This document shows positions 1 through 11,162 of a stretch of 64,000 bases of DNA, piece by piece. Numbering within the stretch: the first letter of the stretch is position 1; each line of letters opens with the position of its first letter. A program made the translations under genes and the position numbers. Source of the stretch: Gallaecimonas pentaromativorans (GTDB lineage: Bacteria; Pseudomonadota; Gammaproteobacteria; Enterobacterales; Gallaecimonadaceae); contig NZ_RJUL01000008.1 of the NCBI RefSeq assembly GCF_003751625.1, positions 62,001 through 126,000 on the forward strand, given 5' to 3'. Below the pieces are notes generated by a model. That model had not been told where the DNA came from, searched no databases, and saw only the letters and a list, made by a program, of their open reading frames with translations.

Positions 1-411
1 AAAATTGCGGCCAGCCTGAAAGTGGGCACCCACGGTTCTACCTACGGTGGTAACCCCCTGGCCTGCGCCGTTGCCGAAGCGGTACTGGACGTGGTGAACA
101 CCCCGGAAGTGCTGAGCGGCGTGAAGCAGCGCGAAGCCTGGTTCCGCGAGCACCTCGAAGCCATCAACGCCAAGTACAACGTCTTCAAAGAAGTGCGAGG
201 CATGGGCATGTTGCTGGGCGCCGTACTGAACGACCAATACCAAGGCCGCGCCCGCGATTTCCTGACCGCCGCCGTTGATCAGCAGCTGATGGTGCTGGTG
301 GCCGGCATGGATGTGGTGCGTTTTGCCCCGTCGCTGGTGATTAGCGAAGAAGACATCAAGGAAGGTATGGCCCGCTTCGAGCGCGCCGTGGCCAAGGTGG
401 TCGGCGCCTGA
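1..411 (+). CDS. astC: Acetylornithine/succinylornithine aminotransferase, C-terminal part (partial)
   Basis: The reading frame is open from the first base and ends at a TGA at 409-411, so the 5' part of the gene lies outside the window. The visible 136 residues contain the [18 protein letters not shown] segment of class III PLP-dependent aminotransferases, in which the threonine of one subunit touches the PLP phosphate of its partner. The PLP-binding lysine is upstream and not visible. Homologues act as acetylornithine (ArgD) or succinylornithine (AstC) transaminases, and many gammaproteobacteria use one enzyme for both. The genes that follow, astA and astD, point to the arginine succinyltransferase role. 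The name is therefore based on family plus context, and argD is an equally legitimate label. Confidence 0.9.
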   Translation, partial: KIAASLKVGTHGSTYGGNPLACAVAEAVLDVVNTPEVLSGVKQREAWFREHLEAINAKYNVFKEVRGMGMLLGAVLNDQYQGRARDFLTAAVDQQLMVLVAGMDVVRFAPSLVISEEDIKEGMARFERAVAKVVGA

Positions 412-471
412 GCCGACTTGGGCGGCGCGCTGCGCCGCCCTTGTGACTCACACCAATCTTAGGAGCCATCT

Positions 472-1497
472 ATGCTGGTTATCCGTCCTATTACCAGCCG
501 AGATCTGGTCGCTCTGCTGCGCATCGCCGAAGAATCCGGCGTTGGCTTTACCTCACTGCCGGTCAACGAAGAACGGCTGGCGGCGAAGATCGCCCATTCA
601 GAAGCCTCCTTTGCCCTGAGTGACAGCCAGTGCCAGTCCGGCGAGCAAGGTTACCTGCTGGTGCTGGAAGACACCGACACCGGCGAAGTGGTGGGCACTA
701 CCGCTTTGGAAGCGAGGGTCGGCCAGACCGACGCCTTCTGGCACTACCATCTGGGCAGCGCGGTGCATTCATCGCCCTCCCTTGGGGTGCATAAAGAGCT
801 GAAAACCCTGAGTTTGTGTAACGACTACTCCGGGGTTTCAGAGCTGTGCACCTTGTTTTTGAGCGAGAGCCACCGCCAGGGTTACAACGGCAAGCTGCTC
901 TCGAAATGCCGCTTTATGTTCCTGGCCGAGTTTCGCGACCGCTTCTCGGATGTGGTGATCGCCGAGATGCGCGGCGTCTCTGACGCGCAAGGCAAATCGC
1001 CGTTCTGGAGCTGGCTGCAAGAGCACTTTTTCGACATGGAATTCCCCCAGGCCGATTACCTTTCCGGCCTTGGCAAGAAGACCTTTATCGCCGAGCTGAT
1101 GCCGCGCCACCCCATCTATGTGGACATGCTGCCCCAGGCCGCCCAAGCCGTAATTGGCCAGGTGCACGACAAAACCCGCCCGGCCCTTAAGCTTTTGAAA
1201 GCTGAGGGCTTTCGCTGGCGCGGTTATGTGGATGTCTTTGACGCCGGCCCCACTGTCGAGTGCGACATCGACCATATCAAGGCCATTCGTGAAAGCGAGC
1301 GGCTGGAAGTGGCCATTGGCGACGCCTCTGAAGGCGTGCAGACCATGATCGCCACCACCCATATTCAGCAATTTCGCTGCACCCTGGCCCAGGCCTGCCA
1401 CCGTAAAGGCGACCTGGTGATCGACCAGGCCACCGCCGACGCCCTGGGCGTCAAAGCCGGTGACTGGGTGCGCGCCATTGCCTTTGAGAAGGAGTAA
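472..1497 (+). CDS. astA: Arginine N-succinyltransferase
   Basis: AstA transfers succinyl from succinyl-CoA to the alpha-amino group of L-arginine, the first step of the ammonia-producing AST pathway, in the cytoplasm. The 341-residue product has the usual family length (about 340). It starts with the characteristic MLVIRPI-TSRDL segment and carries the conserved central block with ELCTLFL, HRQGYNGKLLS and FAEMRG-like motifs of this GNAT-related fold (here VIAEMRGVSD). An AGGAG motif sits about seven bases before the ATG at 472. The gene lies 60 bp after the aminotransferase gene and 3 bp before astD, so the three are very probably cotranscribed. astB and astE are not in the window. Confidence 0.95.
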   Translation: MLVIRPITSRDLVALLRIAEESGVGFTSLPVNEERLAAKIAHSEASFALSDSQCQSGEQGYLLVLEDTDTGEVVGTTALEARVGQTDAFWHYHLGSAVHSSPSLGVHKELKTLSLCNDYSGVSELCTLFLSESHRQGYNGKLLSKCRFMFLAEFRDRFSDVVIAEMRGVSDAQGKSPFWSWLQEHFFDMEFPQADYLSGLGKKTFIAELMPRHPIYVDMLPQAAQAVIGQVHDKTRPALKLLKAEGFRWRGYVDVFDAGPTVECDIDHIKAIRESERLEVAIGDASEGVQTMIATTHIQQFRCTLAQACHRKGDLVIDQATADALGVKAGDWVRAIAFEKE

Positions 1498-2961
<1,464 letters not shown>

Positions 2962-3014
2962 TGACAATAAACGGCAGCCTAGAGCTGCCGTTTTTACAAC
3001 GAGAAGAGGTTCGT

Positions 3015-3836
3015 ATGCACAAGGACATCAATACCCTATTTGAGTGCCTCTGGAATAACTACCTGGAGGTTACCCCCAGCGCCAAGAAGGTGCATCAGCT
3101 GCTGGCCAGCTCCGAGCAGGGCGACGACATCATCAACGACCACGTCGCTTTTCGTACCTTCAACATCGGCAAGGTTGGCCTGGATAAATTGGCCGCCCAC
3201 TTCCTGGCCCTGGGCTACGAAGAAAAAGGCGAATACCACTTCGAAGCCAAGAAGCTCTACGCCAAGCACTTCGAGCATCCGGACGACACCCAGCCCAAGG
3301 TGTTTATCTCCGAGCTTTTGGTAGAAAAATGCAGCCCGGCGCTGCAGGCCCTGGTGCACAAGATGGTCGAGCAGGTGGACGCAGGCGCGGTAAGTGCCGA
3401 CGACTTCCTCTACTCCGGCACCCACTGGCAGGTGTCTCACAGCGATTATGAAGCCCTGCTGGCCGAGAGCGAGTACGCGGCCTGGATGGCGGCCTACGGC
3501 TACCGCGCCAACCATTTCACGGTGTCGGTTAACCACTTGAGCAACTTCGAGACCCTCGAATCGGTGAACCAGGCGCTTAAAGATGCCGGTTTCACCCTCA
3601 ACACCTCCGGTGGCGAAATAAAAGGCAGCCCCGAAGTGTGCCTGGAGCAGTCTTCCACCATGGCCGACAAGGCCGAGGTGAGCTTCACCGATGGCAAGGT
3701 TGCCATCCCCAGCTGCTTCTACGAGTTTGCCCGCCGCTACCCCCTGGCAGACGGTAAGCTCTACACCGGCTTTGTGGCGGCCAGTGCCGACAAGATTTTT
3801 GAAAGCACCAACGCCAAGGTGCAGTGCAACGCCTGA
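3015..3836 (+). CDS. DUF1338 family protein (2-oxoadipate dioxygenase/decarboxylase-like)
   Basis: The 273-residue product belongs to the DUF1338 family, whose characterised members (HglS/YdcJ) are iron-dependent enzymes that convert 2-oxoadipate to D-2-hydroxyglutarate in lysine catabolism. The metal-site type segment NDHVAFRTFN lies near residue 42, and further histidines occur in GTHWQVSH and YRANHFTVSVNHL. An in-frame ATG exists at 2961, but it overlaps the astD stop. I chose the ATG at 3015 because it has a GAGAAGAGG ribosome site and begins with the MHKD-NTLFE-LW type N-terminus of the family. This is the short form of the family; YdcJ itself is longer, so the exact substrate is open. 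Position behind astD suggests a link to amino-acid degradation. Confidence 0.8.
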   Translation: MHKDINTLFECLWNNYLEVTPSAKKVHQLLASSEQGDDIINDHVAFRTFNIGKVGLDKLAAHFLALGYEEKGEYHFEAKKLYAKHFEHPDDTQPKVFISELLVEKCSPALQALVHKMVEQVDAGAVSADDFLYSGTHWQVSHSDYEALLAESEYAAWMAAYGYRANHFTVSVNHLSNFETLESVNQALKDAGFTLNTSGGEIKGSPEVCLEQSSTMADKAEVSFTDGKVAIPSCFYEFARRYPLADGKLYTGFVAASADKIFESTNAKVQCNA

Positions 3837-3851
3837 TTCCTCAGGCAAGAA

Positions 3852-3877
3852 AAAGGCCGCTTTGAGCGGCCTTTTTT
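3852..3877. terminator. Bidirectional rho-independent terminator
   Basis: AAAGGCCGC and GCGGCCTTTT form a stem around a TTTGA loop, followed by a T run on the plus strand and preceded by an A run that serves as the T run on the minus strand. It lies between the convergent DUF1338 gene and the solute-binding-protein gene and probably ends both transcripts. Confidence 0.8.
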
Positions 3878-3878
3878 G

Positions 3879-4619
3879 TTACTCCACGTCGTATTTTTTC
3901 TTCAGCTCCCGCCACTTGCCGGAGCGCATCAGCTCCATGCGGCCCTGATTGAGCCACTCGACCAGCTCGGGGCCATTGCGTTTGTTGGAGCAGGCCACGT
4001 AGAGCGGCACCGGTTTGGTGAAGGCGCCAGCGTCACGGAACAGCTTACCGAGATCGTGGGTTTTGATGTAGTTGAGCATCTCCCGCTGCGGCGAGGCGAT
4101 AACGTCGATTTCACCGAAGCGCAGCTGGCGCACCAACTCGTCCATGCCAGCGTTGTCGGAGATTGCCTTAAGTTGGCCGGGCTTGAATTTTTTCAGCGGC
4201 TCCAGCGCCGCTTCCATCCGTGAGCCCTTGATCACCCCCACCCGGCGGCTTTGAAAGCTGCTTAAGTCTTCGTACTTGAGGGGATCTTCGGTGCGCACAA
4301 AAAGGTGCGGCGACATCACGGTCCAGGCCTCGGAGGTGAAGTTGAGATCCGGCGCTTCCGAGGTATGAATACCCAGCAGGCAGTCATAGAGGCCGCTTTC
4401 GCCACCGGCGATCATGGCGTTCCAGGGAACCATCTTGTAATCGGTTTGCTCGCCATGGCTGGCTAATATCGCCTCGGTTGCCTCCACGAAGAAGCCGGGA
4501 TGGTCGGTGCCGGGCGTGCCGGTAAAGGGATAATCGTCTGGCCCCCTCAGACGCAATTCGGCGGCCTGGGCTACGCCGGCCGCCATCAGTAGTACCAGGG
4601 GAAAGATCTTACTTTTCAT
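3879..4619 (-). CDS. Periplasmic solute-binding protein, family 3-like
   Basis: The 246-residue protein begins with a clear Sec signal peptide (MKSKIFPLVLLMAAGVAQAA). It then shows the layout of bacterial extracellular solute-binding protein family 3: a PGFFVEATEAIL segment, an internal GVIKGS hinge strand and a C-terminal WRELKKKY helix. I chose the start at 4619 over a longer in-frame option because AGGAG stands eight bases upstream and the signal peptide follows directly. No permease or ATPase gene is next to it. It may therefore be an orphan receptor-like protein of the kind common in Shewanella and Vibrio rather than part of a complete ABC importer. The ligand is unknown. Confidence 0.8.
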   Translation of the reverse strand: MKSKIFPLVLLMAAGVAQAAELRLRGPDDYPFTGTPGTDHPGFFVEATEAILASHGEQTDYKMVPWNAMIAGGESGLYDCLLGIHTSEAPDLNFTSEAWTVMSPHLFVRTEDPLKYEDLSSFQSRRVGVIKGSRMEAALEPLKKFKPGQLKAISDNAGMDELVRQLRFGEIDVIASPQREMLNYIKTHDLGKLFRDAGAFTKPVPLYVACSNKRNGPELVEWLNQGRMELMRSGKWRELKKKYDVE

Positions 4620-4728
4620 TGGTGTACTCCTAGAGCCGCTGGTCAGCTTTATCTTAGGCGATAGCGCTGTCGCTTGGTACTTTGCTTTTAAAGACGTAGG
4701 CTTAAGAAAACAAAAAGAGGTAGCTTGC

Positions 4729-5634
4729 GTGTCCCCTTCCAATCAAATCCTGAGCCAACTCAACGGTGTGTTGCTGGGCAAAGACGAGCCGGTGCGCCTG
4801 GCGCTGTGCTGTTTGCTAAGCGGCGGCCACCTGCTGATTGAAGACTTGCCCGGTACCGGCAAAACCACTTTGTCTCACGCCCTGGCCGCGACATTGGGGC
4901 TCGAGTATCACCGGGTGCAATTTACCTCCGACATGCTGCCGGCCGATTTGATTGGGGTGTCGATTTTTCGCCAGGACCAAGGCCATTTTGACTTCCAGCC
5001 CGGCCCTTTGTTTAGCCAGGTGCTGTTGGCCGATGAAATCAACCGAGCCAGCCCCAAAACCCAAAGCGCGCTCCTCGAAGCCATGGCCGAAGGGCAGGTG
5101 AGCGTGGATGGCCGCACCTACGAGCTGCCCAAACCCTTTTTTGTTATCGCCACCCAAAACCCGGTGGAGCAGGCCGGCACCTACCCGCTGCCCGAGTCGC
5201 AACTGGACCGCTTTACCATGCGCATTACCCTGGGCTTTCCGCCAAGGGATGCCGAGAAGCGGCTGTTAAAAGGCGAGGCCCTGGCGCACCAGACCCTGGC
5301 GCCGCTGCTGGATGACAAAACCCTTGCCCAGTTGCAGGCCAAGGTGGCGGCGGTTAGCGCTTCGGACGATCTCCTCGATTACCTGCTGTCGTTGCTTAAG
5401 GCCTCGCGAGAGCTTCCTGATGTGCCAAGGCCGCTCTCCCCTCGGGCCGGCAAGGCGCTGCTGGCGGCAGCCAAGGCCTGGGCCTTTCTGGCCGGGCGCG
5501 ATTACGTGCTGCCAGAGGATATTCAGGCCATCTTCCCGGCGGTGGCCGAACACCGGTTGAGCCCGGTGGTGCAGGGCGGCCAGCAAGCCTACGCCAGCCT
5601 GGTGCTGGGCGCTGTGGATCCGGTGCTGTCATGA
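4729..5634 (+). CDS. MoxR-family AAA+ ATPase
   Basis: The 301-residue protein is a MoxR-type AAA+ ATPase. It has a Walker A motif (PGTGKTTLS, near residue 40), a Walker B motif (LLADEINRA) and a sensor region ATQNPVEQAGTYPLPE-QLDRF, all canonical. MoxR ATPases act as chaperones that assemble or activate partner proteins, often together with a DUF58 protein and a transglutaminase-like membrane protein. Exactly that set follows here. The start is GTG with AAAAGAGG about nine bases upstream, and the stop overlaps the next gene by four bases (ATGA). Good to high confidence for the family; the client is unknown. Confidence 0.93.
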   Translation: MSPSNQILSQLNGVLLGKDEPVRLALCCLLSGGHLLIEDLPGTGKTTLSHALAATLGLEYHRVQFTSDMLPADLIGVSIFRQDQGHFDFQPGPLFSQVLLADEINRASPKTQSALLEAMAEGQVSVDGRTYELPKPFFVIATQNPVEQAGTYPLPESQLDRFTMRITLGFPPRDAEKRLLKGEALAHQTLAPLLDDKTLAQLQAKVAAVSASDDLLDYLLSLLKASRELPDVPRPLSPRAGKALLAAAKAWAFLAGRDYVLPEDIQAIFPAVAEHRLSPVVQGGQQAYASLVLGAVDPVLS

Positions 5635-6566
5635 CCGGCTGGCGCCAATGGTTGCTGGCGCGGTTTTTGGCAAAAAGGCAACCGGCTGCCAGCCAGTGCC
5701 GCCTGGGTAACGCCAACATCTATATCCTGCCCACGGCCTTTGGTTACGCCTTTTTGGCACTGGTGATGGCCATTTTCCTGCTGGGCACCAATTACCAGAA
5801 CAACCTGGTGCTGCTGCTGGCCTTCTTCCTGATAAGCCTCTTTACCACCTCCATGTACTTTACCCACCGCAACCTGGCCGGTTTGACCCTGCATCGCCTG
5901 GCGCTTGAGCCTCAGGTGGCGGGAGACGACCTTCGCCTTGACCTGCAAGCCGATGGCAAGGGCCATTGGGGACTGGAGTTTTGCTATGGCCAGGGGCCGG
6001 TGCGCAAAAGTGATGTGGATGGCCTGAAAAGGCTGGTGCTCTTGGCGCCGCCGGGGGTAAGGGGTCGCCACCGGCCGGGGCGGTTGACGGTAGCTTGCCG
6101 CTTTCCGCTGGGGCTGTTTCGGGCCTGGAGCTACCCCGATTTAGACCAGGAACTGCTGCTCTATCCACGCCCGGAGCCCTGGCAGCGGGGCCTGGGGGTG
6201 GATCTCGATAAAGGCGCGGTGCAGGGCCAGCACCATGGCGAGGACGACTGGCAGGGCCTTAAAAATTACCAACCAGGCGACCCCCTCAAGCGGGTGGCCT
6301 GGAAGCAACTGGCCCAGGGCCGGGGCATGTGGTCCAAGGAATTTGCCCGCCCCGAGCAAGACAGTCGCTGGCTGCGCCTAAGTGAAATAAAAGGCGCCAC
6401 CCTTGAGCAGCGCCTGGCTCGGCTGGCCTGGCTGGTGCTGGACAGCGACCAGCGGCAGGCCCAGTACGGCCTGGATTTGGGCGGCGTGAAAATCAACCTC
6501 GGCAGCGGCCATGGCCACTGCCGGCGCTGCCTGGAAGCCCTTGCTTGTTATGGAGAGCCGGCATGA
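5631..6566 (+). CDS. DUF58 domain membrane protein
   Basis: The 311-residue protein has two adjacent N-terminal membrane segments (about residues 35-75, ending FFLISLFTTSMYF). A soluble part follows that contains the DUF58 signature R-Y-PGDPL-RV-WK, seen here as NYQPGDPLKRVAWK near residue 218. DUF58 proteins are partners of MoxR ATPases. The gene overlaps moxR by four bases at its start and the next gene by four bases (ATGA) at its end, which implies translational coupling of all three. The biochemical role of the family is not settled. Confidence 0.88.
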   Translation: MTGWRQWLLARFLAKRQPAASQCRLGNANIYILPTAFGYAFLALVMAIFLLGTNYQNNLVLLLAFFLISLFTTSMYFTHRNLAGLTLHRLALEPQVAGDDLRLDLQADGKGHWGLEFCYGQGPVRKSDVDGLKRLVLLAPPGVRGRHRPGRLTVACRFPLGLFRAWSYPDLDQELLLYPRPEPWQRGLGVDLDKGAVQGQHHGEDDWQGLKNYQPGDPLKRVAWKQLAQGRGMWSKEFARPEQDSRWLRLSEIKGATLEQRLARLAWLVLDSDQRQAQYGLDLGGVKINLGSGHGHCRRCLEALACYGEPA

Positions 6567-8506
6567 GGTGGTATTTGCCCCGGCGTACCCTGGTGCTGCT
6601 GATCGTCTCGCAGTTAATGGCGGTGCTGCCCACTTGGGACAGAGTCGGGCTGGTGCTGGTGGCGGTAAACCTGTTTTGCCTTGCCTGGTGCAGCGGCATT
6701 TGCCTGGGCCGCTTTGGCCAGCCGCCGCGCTGGCTGCTGGTGGCGCTGGCGGTGGGCGGCGCCGTTGCCCTTGGTATCAGCCTGCCCGGCAAAGGGGTGT
6801 ACCTGGCCATGGTGTCTTTGCTGGTGCTGGGTTACAGCCTCAAGGTGCTGGAGATAAAAGCGCCGCGGGACCTGTTCGCCCTGGTGCTGTTCGGCACCTT
6901 TTTGCTGGCCACCAACCTGGTGCGATACCAGTCCATGGCCATGGCGCTGTATTTACTGCTGGCAGCCCTGGTGCAGCTGTCGGTGCTGCTGAGCCTGCAA
7001 AACACCTTGCCCTGGCCCCGCTTGCTTAAGGGCATGGGCCGGATGAGCCTGGCCAGCCTGCCGCTGACCCTGCTGCTGTTTCTGCTGCTGCCCCGGCTCT
7101 CGCCGCTGTGGCAGATGCCGGATGCTCAGTCTGGCACCACCGGGCTTTCCGATGTGATGAGTCCGGGGGATTTTTCCTCCCTGGCACAATCGACCGAACT
7201 GGCCTTTCGGGCCGAGTTGCCCTGGCGGCCAGCCGGTAGCAGCCTTTACTGGCGAGCCCTGACGTTGGAGGCCTTCGACGGCCGGGCCTGGCGCCAGGCC
7301 GATTTTCGAAAAGCCGAAGAAGAGCGGGCCAGCAGCCCAAACCCAGGCCAGGGCCGGGACTGGACCCTGATGATGTCGCCATCCAGTAAACCCTGGCTGC
7401 CAGTGCTAGATGGCAGTAGGCCGCTCTCTAGCGGGCTGGTTTACACCAGCGACCGGCGGGTGCTGAGTAAAGAACCGCTGGCCAAAACTACCCAGCTTAA
7501 GCTGCGCCAGGGTACGCCTTTGCGCGATAAAGACAGCGACGCAGTGCTGGCCTTTGACCAGCGCTTGCCCCAAAGCGGCAATCCCAGGGCCCGCCAATTG
7601 GCGCTGTCCCTTCGCCGCCAGTACCCAAGTGATGGCGCCTTGGCCCAGGCCATGAACCGCTACTTTGCCAACCCGGTGTTCCGCTACAGTCTGTCGCCGC
7701 CGCCCTTGGGAGCAGACGCTGTAGACCAGTTCCTGTTTGATACCCAAACCGGCTTTTGCGGCCACTACGCCTCGGCCCTGGCGTTTATGCTGCGCGCCGC
7801 CGGCGTCCCGGCTCGGGTGGTAGCCGGGTATCAAGGGGGGCAATACGTGCCTGAGGCCGGCTTTTACGCCCTTTATCAATACGATGCCCACGCCTGGGTA
7901 GAGGCCTGGTTGCCACCTGCTGGCTGGACCCGGTTTGACCCCACCGCCCAGGTGGCGCCGACTCGTCTGAGCCAGGGGCTGAGCGGTCTTGCCAGCAACC
8001 CGGCCTTCAGCGCTGGCGGTGGCTGGCTGTGGCAACTCAAACAGCAACCGGCCATGAAGTGGCTGCGTTACCAGGCCGCCTTGATGGATTACCGCTGGAA
8101 CCGCTGGGTGCTTAACTACGGCAGCGGCCAGCGTGAGCAGCTGCTGTCGTGGCTACTGGGCACCAGCGACTGGCTACCGGCAGCATTGTTGTTTGGCGGC
8201 CTGCTGCTGGGGGCCTTGCTGCTGATGCACTGGTTGACCCATCGCGACCGGCGCCAGCCCTTGGCAGAAGTCAGCCGCCTGTACCTTAAAGGCTGCAAAC
8301 GCATTGGCCTTGAGAGGCTGCCGGGGGAGGGGGCCGAAGCCTATGCGCTGCGGGTAGCGGCAGCCTATCCGCCACTGGCGGCCCACTGGAACCACATCAC
8401 CGGCCTTTATCAGCGGCTGCGTTACGCCCAGGCCGAGCCGGCGCTGGTGCGCGAGCTGAAAAGGCGGGTGCGGGCGCTGCCCCGATCGGTGAAAATGCCC
8501 ACATGA
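6563..8506 (+). CDS. TgpA-type membrane transglutaminase-like protein
   Basis: The 647-residue protein has about six N-terminal membrane helices (DUF3488 region, residues 8-180), a periplasmic transglutaminase core, one more membrane helix near 550 and a cytoplasmic C-terminal tail. The cysteine-protease-like triad can be read directly: Cys in TGFCGHYASAL, His in YDAHAWVEAW and Asp in TRFDPTA. This architecture matches Pseudomonas TgpA, an essential membrane protein studied there. The start at 6563 was preferred over an upstream TTG because its ATG overlaps the DUF58 stop as ATGA. Its own stop overlaps tmcA in the same way. The substrate of the enzyme is not known to me. Confidence 0.9.
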   Translation: MRWYLPRRTLVLLIVSQLMAVLPTWDRVGLVLVAVNLFCLAWCSGICLGRFGQPPRWLLVALAVGGAVALGISLPGKGVYLAMVSLLVLGYSLKVLEIKAPRDLFALVLFGTFLLATNLVRYQSMAMALYLLLAALVQLSVLLSLQNTLPWPRLLKGMGRMSLASLPLTLLLFLLLPRLSPLWQMPDAQSGTTGLSDVMSPGDFSSLAQSTELAFRAELPWRPAGSSLYWRALTLEAFDGRAWRQADFRKAEEERASSPNPGQGRDWTLMMSPSSKPWLPVLDGSRPLSSGLVYTSDRRVLSKEPLAKTTQLKLRQGTPLRDKDSDAVLAFDQRLPQSGNPRARQLALSLRRQYPSDGALAQAMNRYFANPVFRYSLSPPPLGADAVDQFLFDTQTGFCGHYASALAFMLRAAGVPARVVAGYQGGQYVPEAGFYALYQYDAHAWVEAWLPPAGWTRFDPTAQVAPTRLSQGLSGLASNPAFSAGGGWLWQLKQQPAMKWLRYQAALMDYRWNRWVLNYGSGQREQLLSWLLGTSDWLPAALLFGGLLLGALLLMHWLTHRDRRQPLAEVSRLYLKGCKRIGLERLPGEGAEAYALRVAAAYPPLAAHWNHITGLYQRLRYAQAEPALVRELKRRVRALPRSVKMPT

Positions 8507-10392
8507 ATGATTTCAATACTTTAAAGGCCGAAGCGGCCCAAAGCTGGCAGCGCCGCTTGTTGCTGCTGACCGGCGAGCCCGAGCAGAGCCAAGCCAAGGC
8601 CCGGGCCATGGTTGAGAGCGTCGCGTCAAGCTTGTGGCTCGGCGCCGACGGCATCGCCCCCAAAGACGCCCGCCATTACCTGGGCCAGGAATGCGAGCTG
8701 CTGGTGGTGGACTGGCACCAGGGCATTCACCTCGATGCCCTTGGCGCCCTGGCAGGCTGTTTGCGCGGCGGCGGTGTGCTGGTGCTGCTTAGCCCGCCAC
8801 TAGAGATATTGGCGGCCCAAAGCCCGCTGGGCGCCTGGCTGGCGGCGGTGTTGGCCGGGCGCACGCCAAAAGGGACAAGCCAGCACGTGCCCCTTAACGG
8901 GCTGAGCGACGATCAGCAAATCGCGCTGGCGGCGGGGCTTAAGGTACTGACCGGCCATCGCGGCCGGCCACTGGTGATGACCGCCGACCGGGGGCGGGGC
9001 AAAACCGCCACCCTAGGGCTGCTGGCCGCAGAAGCCCTCAAGGCCGGGCGCGGCCCGGTATGGGTGACGGCGCCGCGCTTTGAGGCGCTGGCGCCGCTTT
9101 TTGCCTTTGCCGAGCGGGTACTGGACGGCGCCGAGCGCCGCGGCCAGGCCCTTTATTGGCAGGGGCAGACCATCGCCTTTTATCCGCCTGACCGGCTCCT
9201 GGCCGAGCAACCTGAGGCGGCGCTGCTGCTGGTGGACGAAGCGGCGGCCATTCCTACCGGCTTGCTGGACCGGATAGCCAGCCACTACAAACGGCTGGTG
9301 CTGTCGACCACCTTGCATGGTTACGAGGGCTCGGGGCGCGGCTTTGCCCTGCGCTTTTTACCCAGGCTCAAGGCGCTCTATCCCGGCACCCAAACTGTGC
9401 ATCTGAGTGAGCCGGTGCGCTGGGCCGCCGGTTGCCCGGTAGAGCGGGACATCAACCAGATGCTGCTGTTGGACGCCGAGCCCGACCCCATCGCCGCCGG
9501 CCCGGTGGCCCTGCATTGGCTCAGTGGTAGCGAATTGGTGGCGCGCCCGGCCTGGTTAAAGGCGGTGATGGGGCTTTTGGTCAGCGCTCACTACCAGACC
9601 GCCCCTTCGGATATCCAGCATTGGCTGACCGACGACAAGGTGACCTTTGCCGTGGCCACCTGCCAGGACCAGGTGCAAGGGGTGATGGCACTGGTGGCCG
9701 AGGGCGGCCTGGACCCGGCCCTTTGCGAGGCGGTGTACCTGGGCAAACGGCGCCTCAAAGGGCACTTGGTGTTGCAGTCGCTGAGCGCACATCTGGGTAT
9801 AAAAGAAGCGCCGGCCTTTGAGGGGCAGCGGGTAATGCGCATCGCTGTGCTCAATCGCCGCCAGGGCCTTGGCAGCTGGCTACTGGAAGAGCTGGAACGG
9901 CGCGCCAAGCTGCTGCTGGTGAGCTTTGCCGCCGATGAAGAGCTGTGCCGGTTCTGGCAGCGCTCCGGCTGGCAGGCGCTGCGCCTTGGCAGCAGCATTG
10001 ATGCCGCCTCGGGTTTACCGTCGGTGATGATGGCCAAGGGCCTTGAAGACAAAAGCCAAGCTTTGGTGGCCAAAGCCAGGGCCCGTTTTACCGAAATTCT
10101 GCCCTGGCAGCCCGGCTTGCCAGCCGAGCTTATCAATCGCCTTTACCAAGGGGCCGAAGCTGTGGCGCTCAGTGACTGGGACAAACGCGACTTGGCCCGG
10201 CTGGTGGCGGGCGGCGCCAACCTCGATACCTTGCAGCTACCCCTTTGGAAGCTGGCCTGGCAAGCGGCCAGTGAGGGCCAGTGCCCGTTGCTGGTGCGGC
10301 GATGGTTGGCCGGGATGGCCTGGGAGGCGCTAGGACCGCGCAAGGCGGTCCTGGCAGAGGTTCGAGAGTGGGTGGCTCAGCGGGTACCGTAA
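8503..10392 (+). CDS. tmcA: tRNA(Met) cytidine acetyltransferase TmcA
   Basis: TmcA uses ATP and acetyl-CoA to make N4-acetylcytidine at the wobble base of elongator tRNA-Met. The 629-residue product carries the N-terminal DUF1726-like part and an RNA-helicase-like ATPase with Walker A ([11 protein letters not shown], about residue 167) and the VDEAAAIP box. A GNAT domain follows with the acetyl-CoA loop [14 protein letters not shown] near residue 450, and then the C-terminal tRNA-binding region. Length is slightly below the E. coli enzyme (about 670). The ATG overlaps the stop of the transglutaminase-like gene, so a tRNA modification gene is translationally coupled to an envelope operon. The 3' end overlaps crp on the other strand by 16 bases. 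Confidence 0.94.
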   Translation: MNDFNTLKAEAAQSWQRRLLLLTGEPEQSQAKARAMVESVASSLWLGADGIAPKDARHYLGQECELLVVDWHQGIHLDALGALAGCLRGGGVLVLLSPPLEILAAQSPLGAWLAAVLAGRTPKGTSQHVPLNGLSDDQQIALAAGLKVLTGHRGRPLVMTADRGRGKTATLGLLAAEALKAGRGPVWVTAPRFEALAPLFAFAERVLDGAERRGQALYWQGQTIAFYPPDRLLAEQPEAALLLVDEAAAIPTGLLDRIASHYKRLVLSTTLHGYEGSGRGFALRFLPRLKALYPGTQTVHLSEPVRWAAGCPVERDINQMLLLDAEPDPIAAGPVALHWLSGSELVARPAWLKAVMGLLVSAHYQTAPSDIQHWLTDDKVTFAVATCQDQVQGVMALVAEGGLDPALCEAVYLGKRRLKGHLVLQSLSAHLGIKEAPAFEGQRVMRIAVLNRRQGLGSWLLEELERRAKLLLVSFAADEELCRFWQRSGWQALRLGSSIDAASGLPSVMMAKGLEDKSQALVAKARARFTEILPWQPGLPAELINRLYQGAEAVALSDWDKRDLARLVAGGANLDTLQLPLWKLAWQAASEGQCPLLVRRWLAGMAWEALGPRKAVLAEVREWVAQRVP

Positions 10393-11012
10393 ACGACGAT
10401 GGTTTTGCCGCGCGCGTGAATAAGGCTCTGTTCTTCAAGCATTTTCAGCACCCGGCCTACGGTTTCGCGGGAACAGCCGACAATCTGACCAATCTCCTGG
10501 CGGGTAATTTTGATTTGCATGCCGTCAGGGTGGGTCATGGCGTCCGGTTGCTTGGCGAGATTCAGCAAGGTTTGGGCGATACGGCCCGCCACATCCAAGA
10601 AAGCCAGGTCGCCCACCTTACGGCTGGTGGAGCGAATGCGCTTGGCCATCTGGGCGCTGAGTTTTAACAGGATCTCGGGGTCCTGCTGAATGATCTGGCG
10701 AAATTTTTGATAGCTCATTTCGGCTATCTGGCATTGGCTTTTGGTTCTTACCCAGGCGGTACGCACAGGTTCTTCTTCAAAAAGCCCCAATTCCCCGAAA
10801 AAGTCCCCCTGGTTGAGGTAGGACAGGATCATCTCTTTGCCTTCATCATCCTTGATCAGTACTACCACTGAGCCCTTTACCACGTAGTAAAGGGTATCGG
10901 CCTTTTCGCCGGCATGGATGATGGGTGCCTTGGCACCGTACTGTTTGACGTGGCAGTGGGAGAGAAACCGTTCAAGCACGGGGTCGTTTGGAATGCGACC
11001 AAGGATTGCCAT
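10377..11012 (-). CDS. crp: cAMP receptor protein, global regulator
   Basis: The 211-residue protein is almost collinear with E. coli Crp (210 residues). The cyclic-nucleotide pocket is intact ([12 protein letters not shown] followed by RTAWVRTK), as is the dimer helix after residue 110. The C-terminal helix-turn-helix reads [20 protein letters not shown], which includes the R-E--R contacts with the TGTGA half-site. It will activate or repress carbon-source genes together with cAMP. It is divergent from yhfA, as in E. coli, and converges on tmcA with a 16-base overlap at the 3' ends. No terminator is visible at that junction. Confidence 0.97.
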   Translation of the reverse strand: MAILGRIPNDPVLERFLSHCHVKQYGAKAPIIHAGEKADTLYYVVKGSVVVLIKDDEGKEMILSYLNQGDFFGELGLFEEEPVRTAWVRTKSQCQIAEMSYQKFRQIIQQDPEILLKLSAQMAKRIRSTSRKVGDLAFLDVAGRIAQTLLNLAKQPDAMTHPDGMQIKITRQEIGQIVGCSRETVGRVLKMLEEQSLIHARGKTIVVYGTR

Positions 11013-11162
11013 GGTTTTGCCTCACTTCTACCCATTGAATTTATGGACGTTATCACACTTTGGCAGGGTCGACGTGGGGCATCAAGCATAAATTGATCCT
11101 TTAAATGGCATTTCGTTGTGGTATCGTGGCGCCCACTTTTTGTGAGTGCTCGGGTAGCAGTA

